A stretch of 64,000 bases of DNA from Granulicella tundricola MP5ACTX9. GTDB taxonomy: Bacteria; Acidobacteriota; Terriglobia; Terriglobales; Acidobacteriaceae. Where the stretch lies: contig NC_015057.1 in NCBI RefSeq assembly GCF_000178975.2, positions 310,001-374,000 on the forward strand. Reading direction: 5' to 3'. Each line of letters begins with the position of its first letter. Position 1 is the stretch's first letter. A program made the translations under genes and the position numbers. The notes beneath the pieces are model-generated. The model was not told the DNA's origin. It saw only the letters and a list, made by a program, of their open reading frames with translations, and did not search any database. Below are positions 54,412 through 63,811 of this stretch, in pieces.

Positions 54412-54458
54412 GGTGCCCCATCCTCAGACGGCAGTTCATCGTCGGATAGGGTGGGGGA
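54412..54458. repeat. Dispersed palindromic (REP-like) repeat, copy 2
   Basis: It starts GGGTGCCCCATCCTC and ends AGGGTGGGG exactly as copy 1 at 28945-28987, with GCAGTTCATCG in the middle. The outer arms pair. It is 115 bases after the ACT-domain remnant. Confidence 0.7.
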
Positions 54459-54865
54459 CCGCTCCCCTTACCCCAGGCGCGCAAGAAGAAGCCGACCGAT
54501 GATTGTTGACGGGTTCTGCTCGAGCGCCACTCCAAGATAGTCTGGCAAGATCCCGGGCGTTGAATCGGTACTTGCGGAGCTGGCGCACGGCTATCGAATA
54601 AACGCAACTTGAGAACAACGGATTTGAACATGTGGAAGCCTCAATCAGCAGATCGAAAGAAATTTCTTACATACAAATGAAGTCGGCTGGATCTTTAGCG
54701 CTCCCCTTTACTGCAGATGAGGGCGGCCAGCTCTTCATTGAAGAGCAATCAAAGTACATAGCCTTGTGGAAAGACCTATTTTCAGATTTTGCACATATTT
54801 ATCATTTTTAGATTGAATACGATTATGTATACTATTGCGAAATCATTCGTCATTGAGGAGTCATT

Positions 54866-57472
54866 ATGTGTACGTCTTTCAAAGGATCCAAACCCATATT
54901 TCTTGCGATGTTTGCTATGTGGGCGAGTATCCCCACCCCCGGGCTCTCGGGGCAGGGAACGCTTGCCGACTATCAGCGTGGGCATGAGTTGCAGGCGAAG
55001 GCGAAAGGGCTGGTGGTAAACACGCCGGGGCCGACGAACTGGATTGGAGAGACGGACCACTTCTGGTACACGCGGGCGGTAAAGGGCGGGACGGAGTTCG
55101 TGCTGGTGGATGCGGACGCTGGAACGAAGAAGGCCGCGTTCGACCAGGAGAGGCTCGCGGGCGCGATCTCAAAGGCGACGAATCATCCATACACGGCGTT
55201 GATGCTGCCGTTTGCGCCGATGACGGGGCGTGGGGGTGCGGCACGGCCGATGCCGGGTGCGGCGATGAGCGCTCCGCTGACATTTGTCGATGGGGAGAAG
55301 GCGATTCAGTTTGGAGTGAGTGGATCGTTGTACAAGTGTGGGTTGGCGGACTACTTGTGTGCCAAGACGGGGCCGGTTCCCGAGGAGGATGGGCGGGGTG
55401 GGCGTGGGGCGAGTCCGGAGGACGAGGCTCTGATCAGTCCGGAGGGTCCGGGGGGCGATCCTGTGGATGGGCTGGAGTATCAGCCGCCAGCTTCGCAGGC
55501 CAACGATGCTGGGCACTACGATCGGGTACAGCATGCTTGTGCGGAGGTTCCGCAGGGTGGTGCGGGACGTGGGCGCGGGCAAGTGCGTGGTGGCGCTGGT
55601 GGGGCGAGGTTGGGTGTGGGCTCGCAGTTCCTTGGGCAGTTGCCGGCAGAGGCTCCGGAGACGTGTGCTTCGTTCGATGGGAAGTGGGTGGCTTACATTG
55701 AAAACTTCAATGTGTTCCTGAAGCCGGTGGGCGGAAAGGAAGACGGTGTTCCATTGAGCTTCGATGGATCTGAGGGGAACTACTACTCGTTACGGACGCT
55801 GGCCTGGTCGCCTGACTCAAAGAAGCTTGTGGCTTACCACACGCGGCCTGGATATGACCGTGAGATCACGTATATCGAGTCCTCTCCAAAGGACCAGATC
55901 CAGCCAAAGCACACGACGATCCACTACGCGAAGCCGGGCGATACGCTGGACATTGCTTATCCGGCGCTGTTCGATGTGGCGACGAAGAAGGAGACGGAGA
56001 TCGATCATGGGTTGTTCCCGAATCCATATTCGATCAGCGCTCCGGTGTGGTGGAAGGATGGACGCGGGTTTACGTTCGAGTACAACCAGCGCGGGCACCA
56101 GGCTTATACGGTGATCGAGGTGAATGCACAGACGGCACAGACCAGGCCCCTGATTGCAGAGGAGACGAAGACCTTCTTCTATTACAGCAATCTTGGACCG
56201 GGGCTTTCGGCGGGACGGAAGTATCGGTATGACGTCAACGATGGCAAAGAGATTATCTGGGCCTCCGAACGCGATGGATGGGAGCACCTTTATCTATATG
56301 ACGGCGTGACCGGCAAGGTGAAGAATCAGATTACGAAGGGTGACTGGCTGGTGCGTGAGGTTGAGCACGTCGATGAGGCCAAGGGGCAGATCTGGTTTTA
56401 TGCGGGCGGGATTGTGCCGGGGCAGGATCCCTACTTCACGCAGTTGTATCGGATCAACTTCGATGGGAAGGGCCTGACGAAGATGACGGATGCGGATGGG
56501 ACGCATACGGTTTCGTTCTCGCATGACCGCAAGTTCTATACGGATACGTGGCAGCGGATCGACCTGGCTTCGGTGGCGCAGTTGCGGAAGGCGGACGATC
56601 AGAAGGTGGTGATGGACCTGGATAAGGGTGATACGTCCGCGCTAACGGCAGCTGGGTTCAAGTTCCCTGAGGTTTTCGTTGCGAAGGCGAGAGATGGAAA
56701 GACGGATATCTGGGGGACGATTACGCGGCCGATGAACTTCGATCCGGCGAAGAAGTATCCGGTGATCGAGAACATCTATGCGGGTCCGCAGGGGTCGTTT
56801 GTGCCGAAGACGTTCAGTGCTGTCGCGCCGGATCAGGCGATGGCCGAGCTTGGGTTCATCGTGGTGCATGTCGATGGAATGGGGACGAGCAATCGCTCGA
56901 AGGCGTTCCATGATGTGGCGTTCAAGAACCTGGGCGATGCGGGCTTTCCGGACCGGATTCTGTGGCATCAGGCTGCGGCGGCGAAGTATCCGTACTACGA
57001 CATATCGCGGGTGGGGATCTTTGGGACTTCGGCGGGTGGGCAGAGCTCGCTGGGTGGGGTGCTGTTCCATCCGGAGTTCTATAAGGTCGTCGTGACGAAC
57101 AGCGGATGCCATGACAACCGGATGGACAAGATGTGGTGGAACGAGCAGTGGATGGGGTGGCCGCTGGGACCGCAGTATGCGGCTTCTTCCAATGTGGACA
57201 ATGCTTACCGGTTGCAAGGGCGAGCGTTGATCGTGATTGGTGAGATGGACAGTAATGTGGATCCGGCTTCGTCTTTGCAAGTGGTGAATGCGCTGGTGAA
57301 GGCACATAAGCACTTCGACATGATCTATATCCCGGGGCAGAACCATGGGGTTGCGAGCTTGGGGACGGAGCACTATCGGGATGATTACTTTGTGCATTAC
57401 CTGCTGGGGGTCGAGCCTCCGGACTGGAACAAGGTTTCACTGCCTGCCGACGATGCTGCTGCTGGAAACTAA
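54866..57472 (+). CDS. Exported S9-family (DPP IV/prolyl oligopeptidase-type) serine peptidase
   Basis: An 868-residue peptidase. GAGGAG lies 6 bases before the ATG, and the N-terminus is a weak signal ([15 protein letters not shown]). Residues about 250-580 form the S9 beta-propeller ([33 protein letters not shown]). The C-terminal alpha/beta-hydrolase has Ser722 in GTSAGGQSS, Asp795 in [11 protein letters not shown] and His827 in GQNHGV, a complete triad in the right order. Members cut dipeptides, often Xaa-Pro, from peptide N-termini. Residues about 180-270 are unusually Gly/Arg-rich with no match to the family core. It is followed by an HExxH-protein gene after 9 bases. Codon use is G-rich, unlike the C-rich genes at 27-53.8 kb. 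Confidence 0.93.
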   Translation: MCTSFKGSKPIFLAMFAMWASIPTPGLSGQGTLADYQRGHELQAKAKGLVVNTPGPTNWIGETDHFWYTRAVKGGTEFVLVDADAGTKKAAFDQERLAGAISKATNHPYTALMLPFAPMTGRGGAARPMPGAAMSAPLTFVDGEKAIQFGVSGSLYKCGLADYLCAKTGPVPEEDGRGGRGASPEDEALISPEGPGGDPVDGLEYQPPASQANDAGHYDRVQHACAEVPQGGAGRGRGQVRGGAGGARLGVGSQFLGQLPAEAPETCASFDGKWVAYIENFNVFLKPVGGKEDGVPLSFDGSEGNYYSLRTLAWSPDSKKLVAYHTRPGYDREITYIESSPKDQIQPKHTTIHYAKPGDTLDIAYPALFDVATKKETEIDHGLFPNPYSISAPVWWKDGRGFTFEYNQRGHQAYTVIEVNAQTAQTRPLIAEETKTFFYYSNLGPGLSAGRKYRYDVNDGKEIIWASERDGWEHLYLYDGVTGKVKNQITKGDWLVREVEHVDEAKGQIWFYAGGIVPGQDPYFTQLYRINFDGKGLTKMTDADGTHTVSFSHDRKFYTDTWQRIDLASVAQLRKADDQKVVMDLDKGDTSALTAAGFKFPEVFVAKARDGKTDIWGTITRPMNFDPAKKYPVIENIYAGPQGSFVPKTFSAVAPDQAMAELGFIVVHVDGMGTSNRSKAFHDVAFKNLGDAGFPDRILWHQAAAAKYPYYDISRVGIFGTSAGGQSSLGGVLFHPEFYKVVVTNSGCHDNRMDKMWWNEQWMGWPLGPQYAASSNVDNAYRLQGRALIVIGEMDSNVDPASSLQVVNALVKAHKHFDMIYIPGQNHGVASLGTEHYRDDYFVHYLLGVEPPDWNKVSLPADDAAAGN

Positions 57473-57481
57473 GGAGAGCAC

Positions 57482-59728
57482 ATGAGCTTTGGACGAGGAA
57501 GACTTCTGGCGCAGGCAGCGGTGTTGATGGTTCCGGCTTTTGGGCTGGCACAGTATCGGCAGGAGCCGGGGCACTCGCTTGGGACGGTGACGACGCAAGG
57601 GAACCTGATCGTACTGACGCTGGATGAGGGTGTCCTGGGGAAGGATCATCTGTTCAACCTGGCACATCGTACGATCCGGTTTACTCCTGATGGCGTGCGG
57701 TACAGGGCGGAGAACGTGGCGGAGCAGTGGGATGCGGATTTTGGTCCAGAGCTTCATGGCAATGAGGCGACGCTGACGAAGTTTGCGTTTCCCTTTTCGG
57801 GGAAGAGCTGGAGTTCGATCTCGGTGGGGATGACGGGGTCGATGACGTTTAGTGAGGCGCCGCTGGCTCCTGAAGGCGGACGGCGTGGGGGTGGGATAGA
57901 GATTGAGCGGTTTGCGGAGCTGTCGCAGGCTGCGGCGGGGCTGATCAATACGGTTCCGGCGATCAGCGTGTTCTTCAAGCCGCGGATGTCGGGGACCCGG
58001 TATGTGAAGGAGTTGGCGGACCGGGTGGTGTTGACGTGGAGCCTTACGGAGCCGGTGGGCGGGGTGCAGGATATGACGTGGACGCCTACGGTGAACAAAT
58101 TCCAGGCAGTGCTTTGGAAGGATGGGCGGATCAATCTCACGTACGACGAGGTGCATGCGCAGGACGCGATCGTTGGGATCTATCCGATGGTGGCGGGTGG
58201 GTTTGAGAAGGAGATTGGGTCGGTTGCGGGGGAGGATAAGAGCGGGATCGCTCCGAACCTGGATGTGATGAAGGTGAAGCTGAGCGCGGTGGATGGACTC
58301 TTGTTGAAGGCGACACTGGAGACGAAGGGGCCGGTGCCGGCGGCGAACGATCCTGCCGCGATGGGGGTGACATATCGAGTCTGCCTCGACAAGAAGAAGC
58401 CGACTGGAGACTGTGCGGTGGGCGGTCAGTCTGATGCTGTGTGGACCGTGCAAGCTGGCGGCGGGCGTGGGGGACGCAGAGAAGGGGCGACTCCAAGGTA
58501 TGTGGCTTCCGGGATGGGGATTGCTCCGGGCGTGAAGATTGACGGTAATACGATCTCTTTGCAGGGGACTCTGCCGGCTGGGTATAAGAGCGGCGATACG
58601 GTGTATGTTTCGGCTGGGGTGCAGACGGCTGGGAAGACTGTGGACCAGGTGGCGGCGCATGAGGTGAAGCTGGTGGGGCTTGGGAGTCCTGCGGTGGATC
58701 TGGCTACGGTGAAGAAGGGCGATGGACCGTTTGCGGTGGCCTATGAGTCGTTTCACTATATGAGGCCGCCGCGTGCCAACGATCTGACTTGCTCGGTGAT
58801 CAAGGCGCTGGGGGATAAGTACGACATGCTGGCCTATTACTCGGATTTCAGGATCGATAATCCTGAGGCTGGGACTTCCAGTACCGGGCCGCTGGGGGGT
58901 GGGCCTGCGGGGGGTGAGGTGACGGGGATTGGGGCCAAGCAGCGGAATCTGGCGAGCTACTGCAGCCAGGGGCGGTTTCAGTGGCAGTTCATCCAGCCGG
59001 TGTATGTGGGGGCGAACCAGATGCAGGAATATCCGCCGGATGGGTTGAAGGAGGCGGATACGCATAACCTGGTGAGCTACTCGCACCAACTGGAGGAGCG
59101 GACGTCGAATGGGAAGATCCCGCCGTACGACTACGCGATGTCGCAAATTGGGCATGAGATGGGGCACCGGTGGTCTGCGTTTGTGTCCGCCAAGGTGAAT
59201 GGGGAGACGATCCAACTTGGGCCGACGCACTGGGCCAAAGGCCTGCAGGCTCCGGTGGCGTTTCCGTATCAGCGGCCTACGGAGGCTTCTGCGATGGGTG
59301 GTGGAGTCTGGCAGGACAACTTCGACGGGACGTTTACGCAGCTCGATGATGACTACTATGTTCCTGCTACGGGCTGGTCTTATCTGGATCTGTATCTGAT
59401 GGGGATGATCTCGCCTGCGGAGGTTCCGGAGTTCTTTATTCTGCGGAATATGGTGGCGGCGGGTAAGGATGCGAATGATCATGCGATCTACAAGGCAGAC
59501 CGGACGAAGGTGACGGTGCAGGATGTGATTGCGGTGGAAGGGCCTCGGCTGCCGGCTGTGGATGCGGCGCAGAAGGGGTTTAATACCGGGATGGTGGTGG
59601 TGGTGGAGCATGGGAAGATGCCTAGTCCGCTGCTTGTCGAGCGGGTGAATGGGATTCGGGAGCGGTGGATGGATTACTGGACTACGACTACCGGTTACCG
59701 GTCCACGATGACGGCTGATCCGAAGTAA
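57482..59728 (+). CDS. Exported protein with HExxH zinc-peptidase motif, coupled to S9 peptidase
   Basis: A 748-residue protein. The signal is MSFGRGRLLAQAAVLMVPAFGLA. The N-terminal half is beta-rich (LSVxxxMTFSEAP-like strands, VVLTWSLTEPVGG) with a Gly/Arg insert near 335-345. The second half has YAMSQIGHEMGHRWSAFV with HEMGH at 558-562, the zincin core, followed at 631-641 by GWSYLDLYLMG and then EVPEF. A YSxLDLYLMG segment after HExxH recurs in secreted bacterial hypothetical proteins and may supply the third ligand or a Met-turn (inference). It starts 9 bases after the S9 stop, so the two are an operon and may act together on extracellular protein. I know no characterised homolog. Confidence 0.75.
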   Translation: MSFGRGRLLAQAAVLMVPAFGLAQYRQEPGHSLGTVTTQGNLIVLTLDEGVLGKDHLFNLAHRTIRFTPDGVRYRAENVAEQWDADFGPELHGNEATLTKFAFPFSGKSWSSISVGMTGSMTFSEAPLAPEGGRRGGGIEIERFAELSQAAAGLINTVPAISVFFKPRMSGTRYVKELADRVVLTWSLTEPVGGVQDMTWTPTVNKFQAVLWKDGRINLTYDEVHAQDAIVGIYPMVAGGFEKEIGSVAGEDKSGIAPNLDVMKVKLSAVDGLLLKATLETKGPVPAANDPAAMGVTYRVCLDKKKPTGDCAVGGQSDAVWTVQAGGGRGGRREGATPRYVASGMGIAPGVKIDGNTISLQGTLPAGYKSGDTVYVSAGVQTAGKTVDQVAAHEVKLVGLGSPAVDLATVKKGDGPFAVAYESFHYMRPPRANDLTCSVIKALGDKYDMLAYYSDFRIDNPEAGTSSTGPLGGGPAGGEVTGIGAKQRNLASYCSQGRFQWQFIQPVYVGANQMQEYPPDGLKEADTHNLVSYSHQLEERTSNGKIPPYDYAMSQIGHEMGHRWSAFVSAKVNGETIQLGPTHWAKGLQAPVAFPYQRPTEASAMGGGVWQDNFDGTFTQLDDDYYVPATGWSYLDLYLMGMISPAEVPEFFILRNMVAAGKDANDHAIYKADRTKVTVQDVIAVEGPRLPAVDAAQKGFNTGMVVVVEHGKMPSPLLVERVNGIRERWMDYWTTTTGYRSTMTADPK

Positions 59729-59732
59729 ATGA

Positions 59733-59760
59733 GGGGGGGTGGGTTACCCCCCACCCCCCC
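59733..59760. terminator. Strong G/C inverted repeat after the HExxH gene
   Basis: GGGGGGGTGGG (59733-59743) pairs with CCCACCCCCCC (59750-59760) through 11 bp around a short loop, 4 bases after the stop. No T-run follows, so it may stop polymerase poorly or protect the mRNA end. It lies between convergent genes. Confidence 0.6.
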
Positions 59761-59768
59761 GTAAATGA

Positions 59769-59857
59769 TGCAAAGTCTTCATTCGATGTTACTTAGGTCT
59801 GGACTGCCAAGATAAAGTCTTTGTTTTGTTAGGTGTGTATCTGCAAAGTCTTCATTC
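59769..59857. repeat. Direct repeat TGCAAAGTCTTCATTC, two copies 73 bases apart
   Basis: Exact 16-base copies are at 59769-59784 and 59842-59857, with a partial match (ATAAAGTCTTTG) between them. They lie in the 181-base gap between convergent genes, where operators are not expected. A duplication remnant or small mobile-element scar is possible. Confidence 0.65.
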
Positions 59858-59909
59858 CAGGGCACTTGACCGCATCATGGGACGCACTTTATTTCGGGTG
59901 CGCCTTGGG

Positions 59910-62900
59910 CTAGAAGACTAGCCCGAGGCGGAACTGGAAGGCTCGGGATGCGGGTGAGGTTCCGGGTGAGGTGGATGCGATGACCGCCGGGCTGGTGTTG
60001 ATGGCGGCCGAGTTGCCAGGGCTGCCGGGTCCGTAGGTGAAGCTGGGATGGTTGAAGACGTTGAGCATCTCAGCCTGGAAGTTCAGCTTGACCCACTCGG
60101 TGACCGGGAGAATCTTTGAAACGGAGAAGTCCGTGTTGACGAACTGAGGAGCGGTCAGGAAGACCTGCTGACCAATAACGCCGGGGGTGGATTCGCTGGC
60201 GACCTGAGCGACGCCATTGGTCTTGGTGAGGACGGCCGGATTAAGCAGCAGAAGCGGGGTGGAGACGCTCGGGCCGGGATAGTAGCCGACCGATTTTTGG
60301 AGCTGTTTGGCGTTGATTCCCGTGAGCACGAGGCCGGAGTCCGAGGTGTTGACGGTTGCGGTGCCGCCGGTCAGTTTGAAGTTTCTCCCGGACTGCCAGG
60401 TCAGGATGGGTGAGACGGTCCAGTTGTTGAGGACCTGCTTCATGAAGTAGCTATGGCCGGAGAAGGGCAGGGTGTAGACCGCGTAGGCCTTGAGGGCGTT
60501 GCGGATGTCGGATGGAGCGGGGTTGCGGTTGAGGCGCAGGTTGCGCAAGGTGATGAAGTCTACGGTCCCCGAGTCCGAGGTGGTGGTGTAACGAGTGCTG
60601 AAGGCGTGGCTATAGGTGTAGTTGACCTGGAGGGTGAGACCGTGTCCGGGGGGGTGCTTGATCTGGGTCTGAAGACCATTGTATTGCGACGATCCGGGGT
60701 CGGAGGTGAGCCTTGCAGTTCCAGAGGAGTATGGATTGGCCTGGAAGAAGTTGATGGGGTAGGCTGTGGCACCGACATATCCGAGTTTCGTGCAGGGGGC
60801 GAAGGTTCCTCCGCCTACGAGATTGCAGAAGTAGGTGCTGTTGGTGGCGATGGCGTTGGCGAGTGCGCCTGCCTGGCCTGATTGAACGTAGTTGATGAAG
60901 GTGGAGTTCTTGAAACCAGCTCCGGCTGCGCCTCCGAAGGCCTGGTTGAGGATGGGGAGGTCGGCGCCGTAGAAGGAGGAATTTCCGCCTGTACTTTTGG
61001 CTAGATCTGCCTGAGCTTTCTGGAACTCGGCGAGGAAGCCGTTTTCATAGATGTTGACTTCATTGATGTTGAAGGTCTGCCAGGCGTGGATGACATGGTT
61101 TCCGACATAGTTGGCTTCAAAGGCGGTGTTATAGCCGAGCTTGTGCTGAACGCCGAAGTACCAGCTTTCAACGTAAGGCGAGCGGATCTTGGGGTCCATG
61201 GCTGACAAGGTGTTGGTGAAGGTGAAGTTGGACTCAGGCAACGGGAAGGCAAAGGTTGCGGGTGAGGTGTTGAGGGTGGGGATGGTGCCGAGGGTGATGG
61301 AGCCGGGCGTGTACTGGCCGGTGCCGGTCCCAGGGAGGATGCTGGCGCTCTGACGGATGCCGGGGTTGGTGCTTGATGCTGCTTCCCAGTCTCCCCAGCC
61401 TTCGTCATAGTGCGAGATGGAGAAACCGCCGCGGACGACCATCTTTCCACCATCAAAGCCGGGGTTCCAGGCGAATCCGGCGTTGGGTGCGGGCTGGTTG
61501 AGGTCTGCGGAGTAGGTAGAGGGACGGAGGTAGATCTGAGGGTTGGCGATGCCGCCGAGTGAGCCGGGTGCGAACTCTCCGGTGGAGGGGCCGTAGAGGT
61601 CTGCAATGGTCGGGCTGGTGTAGATGTTGTTGGTGTTGTGGGTGGTGCCGGAGAACTGATAGCGCATGCCATAGTTGAAGGCGAGATGCGAGGTTGGACG
61701 CCAGGAGTCCTGGAAATAAAAACCGCCTACGGTCTGGGCTTCCTTGATGACAAGATCGCCGAGGACCTTGTAGTTGCCGGATGCTGTGTCGTAGGCGTTG
61801 GAGCCGGCGATGGAACTGACGCGACCGGTGAGGGTGGCATAGAGAGACTTGAGGTTATTGAGGTCCGGTGTGCTGCTGCCGCTGGTAATGAGGCCGGGGA
61901 AGTTGGCTTGGTTGAAGAGGCCGGTGTTGGCGGGGTCCGTAGTGGATATGCCGAGGGTGCTGACGGGCGGGTTGGAGATGGAGAGATCATGCGCGGTGGA
62001 GTTGCGCAGGTCCCCGCCGAAGGTGAAGGTGTGCTTGCCCTTGTTCCAGGTGACGTTATCGAAGACGTCGCGGACGGGGTTGTTGCGGGGCTCCGGGAGC
62101 GCAGCGGTATAGAGAGTTGGCGCGGCGACTGAACCGCCGTTGGTGAAGGTTGGGCTGGCGTAGAGGATGTTGTTGATGGCGGCGTAGGGAGTGAAGGAGG
62201 CGGTGACGTTGTAGCGCTCCTGATCGTTGAGGAGGCCGAGGTTGACCTGGTTGACGATGTGTGGGGTGATGGTCCAATCGGTGCCGAAGGTGAGGGTGGA
62301 GTAGCTGGAACGGAACTCGGTGTGGGTGGGGTCACCGGCGTAGACCTGGGAGCCGGGCAGGCTGCGCCACCAGAGGTCGTAGGCGATGTGAGCGTCGAGC
62401 GTTGGGGTGATCTGGTAGTCGATGCGCTCCGTGGGGTAGACGTTCTTGGTGATGGTGTTGAAGGACCAGTTCTCAAGATTTTGATACGGCAGAGGCGTGG
62501 CCTTGGCGACGGCGCCCTGGTTGTAGGTGTTGATCTGGGAGAGCTCACTGGCGATACGGGGGTTGATGGTGGAGTTGAAACCGGCGGTAGCTGCGGCGTT
62601 CAGGACATTGACGGGGTGGACGACGTTGGCGGAGTCTGTGTACGTGATGTTGCCGGCCTGGGCTGCGGTGGTGAGGGCGTAGGCAGTTACCTGGGTTTTG
62701 CCGTTGGCGAAGTTTTGCTCGTAGTTGGAGAAGAAGAAGACCTTGTTCTTCCAGATGGGGCCGCCGATGTTGCCGCCTTCATCGTTGGTGTGGGTTTTGG
62801 TCTTGGCGATTCCGGCTGCGTCGTTGCCATAGCTGTTGGCGTTGAGTAAGCTGCTGGAGTACTGCCAAAAGGCGCTGCCGTGATACTTGTTGGTGCCGCG

Positions 62901-63632
62901 TTTGATCTGATAACGAAGGGCGACTGAGCCTTCCGCGCCAGCATCCGCGGTCAGGCTGGAGGTGGAGACGGAGATCTCTTCCACGGCTCCGAGGCGAACG
63001 GGGGAGGGGGAGTAGTTGCCGGAGGTGCTGGTGCGGAACTTCTGGAAGTTGCTGTTCATGCCGTCTACGGTGATGTTGATGGCGGCTGCGGGGAGGGCGT
63101 TGAAGGTGGCGTAGCGTGCGTCGCCGGCGCTTTGGGAGCCGGGGGCGAGCTGGGTGAGGCTGGAGGCGTCGCGACCGTTGAGGGGCAGGTCCTGTACGGC
63201 GTCGGGCTTGATGGTTGCGGCGAGGGTGTTGGTGGTGGTCTCGAGGACTTCACTGCCGGAGATGACCTCGACCTCCGTGTTGGCGGCTCCGAGGACGAGG
63301 GCGACGTTGAGGTTGATGCTTCGGCCGGTCTCGATGCCGATGTCTTTGGTGACCGTGGTGGCAAAGCCGGGGTAGGTGGTGGAGAGGATGTAGGTGCCGA
63401 CCTGGAGATCCGAGAAGGTGTACGCGCCGACGGAGTTGGTGGTCTGGGTGTTGCGGGAGCCGGTGGCGGGGTCGGAGATGATGAGTTTGGCGTTGGGTAT
63501 GGCTGCGCCGGAGGGGTCGGTCACGGTTCCTGCGAGATTGCCGGTGGTGGTGGCTTGCGCGCCTGCTGGAGGGGTGGCTGCGAGGAACATGGTGGCGAAC
63601 GCGAGGAGGGTAAGGGTCAGTTTCCGGAGCAT
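59910..63632 (-). CDS. Oar-like TonB-dependent receptor, fourth copy
   Basis: A 1240-residue outer-membrane receptor. AAAGG lies 8 bases before the ATG. The signal is MLRKLTLTLLAFATMFLAAT, ending PAGAQ. The carboxypeptidase-regulatory domain (GNLAGTVTDPSGAAIPNAKL to GTYILSTTYPGF) is followed by the plug-like VQDLPLNGRDASSLTQLAPG and a barrel that ends FQFRLGLVF with terminal Phe. It differs from the other three by a longer extracellular-type barrel with many Asn/Thr/Ser-rich loops. The downstream gene set is convergent, so no partner hydrolase is adjacent. A possible LacI-type regulator remnant lies upstream on the same strand, which would fit a sugar ligand. Confidence 0.93.
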   Translation of the reverse strand: MLRKLTLTLLAFATMFLAATPPAGAQATTTGNLAGTVTDPSGAAIPNAKLIISDPATGSRNTQTTNSVGAYTFSDLQVGTYILSTTYPGFATTVTKDIGIETGRSINLNVALVLGAANTEVEVISGSEVLETTTNTLAATIKPDAVQDLPLNGRDASSLTQLAPGSQSAGDARYATFNALPAAAINITVDGMNSNFQKFRTSTSGNYSPSPVRLGAVEEISVSTSSLTADAGAEGSVALRYQIKRGTNKYHGSAFWQYSSSLLNANSYGNDAAGIAKTKTHTNDEGGNIGGPIWKNKVFFFSNYEQNFANGKTQVTAYALTTAAQAGNITYTDSANVVHPVNVLNAAATAGFNSTINPRIASELSQINTYNQGAVAKATPLPYQNLENWSFNTITKNVYPTERIDYQITPTLDAHIAYDLWWRSLPGSQVYAGDPTHTEFRSSYSTLTFGTDWTITPHIVNQVNLGLLNDQERYNVTASFTPYAAINNILYASPTFTNGGSVAAPTLYTAALPEPRNNPVRDVFDNVTWNKGKHTFTFGGDLRNSTAHDLSISNPPVSTLGISTTDPANTGLFNQANFPGLITSGSSTPDLNNLKSLYATLTGRVSSIAGSNAYDTASGNYKVLGDLVIKEAQTVGGFYFQDSWRPTSHLAFNYGMRYQFSGTTHNTNNIYTSPTIADLYGPSTGEFAPGSLGGIANPQIYLRPSTYSADLNQPAPNAGFAWNPGFDGGKMVVRGGFSISHYDEGWGDWEAASSTNPGIRQSASILPGTGTGQYTPGSITLGTIPTLNTSPATFAFPLPESNFTFTNTLSAMDPKIRSPYVESWYFGVQHKLGYNTAFEANYVGNHVIHAWQTFNINEVNIYENGFLAEFQKAQADLAKSTGGNSSFYGADLPILNQAFGGAAGAGFKNSTFINYVQSGQAGALANAIATNSTYFCNLVGGGTFAPCTKLGYVGATAYPINFFQANPYSSGTARLTSDPGSSQYNGLQTQIKHPPGHGLTLQVNYTYSHAFSTRYTTTSDSGTVDFITLRNLRLNRNPAPSDIRNALKAYAVYTLPFSGHSYFMKQVLNNWTVSPILTWQSGRNFKLTGGTATVNTSDSGLVLTGINAKQLQKSVGYYPGPSVSTPLLLLNPAVLTKTNGVAQVASESTPGVIGQQVFLTAPQFVNTDFSVSKILPVTEWVKLNFQAEMLNVFNHPSFTYGPGSPGNSAAINTSPAVIASTSPGTSPASRAFQFRLGLVF

Positions 63633-63811
63633 ATCGTGGCCTTTCTTTTTATCTTGCGTATTCTCGCATGTACTCTATTTTGTATTTGTAAGAAATTGCG
63701 ACGACAGATAACCGACAGCAGATGCGCCAAGATGGAGGCTTATCCTCCGATCCTGGAGATCGGCGTGAAGCTGGAGCGGTGGTTTTGAAATCAGGAAGTA
63801 AGTTGAATTTA

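Larger units (their letters stand above)
53831..54865. other. 1-kb stretch with gene remnants only
   Basis: No intact conventional gene is found. It holds a possible leader peptide (53895-53954), a terminator-like hairpin (53979-54009), an ACT-domain frame with an amber codon (54034-54297), a REP-like repeat (54412-54458) and an AT-rich upstream region (54780-54860) for the S9 gene. It also marks a sharp change from C-rich to G-rich plus strand. Confidence 0.7.

Noticed and set aside
54436-54618. 60-codon minus-strand frame (AVRQLRKYRFNARDLARLSW)
   Set aside because: It looks slightly like a protein end but has no start signal or family I recognise, and overlaps the repeat.
54780-54865. AT-rich segment with TGTATA core resembling a dif site
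   Set aside because: Only about half of the 28 positions agree with the E. coli dif, neither arm fits well, and the skew change here has the polarity of an origin, not a terminus.
53831-54865. Replication origin at the skew switch
   Set aside because: No dnaA, dnaN, gyrB or DnaA-box cluster is present; an inversion boundary explains the skew better.
57437-59611. 724-codon minus-strand open frame over the HExxH gene
   Set aside because: Its Arg/His/Pro/Ile-rich composition is typical of an antisense frame; the plus-strand frame has a signal peptide, an operon position and HEMGH.
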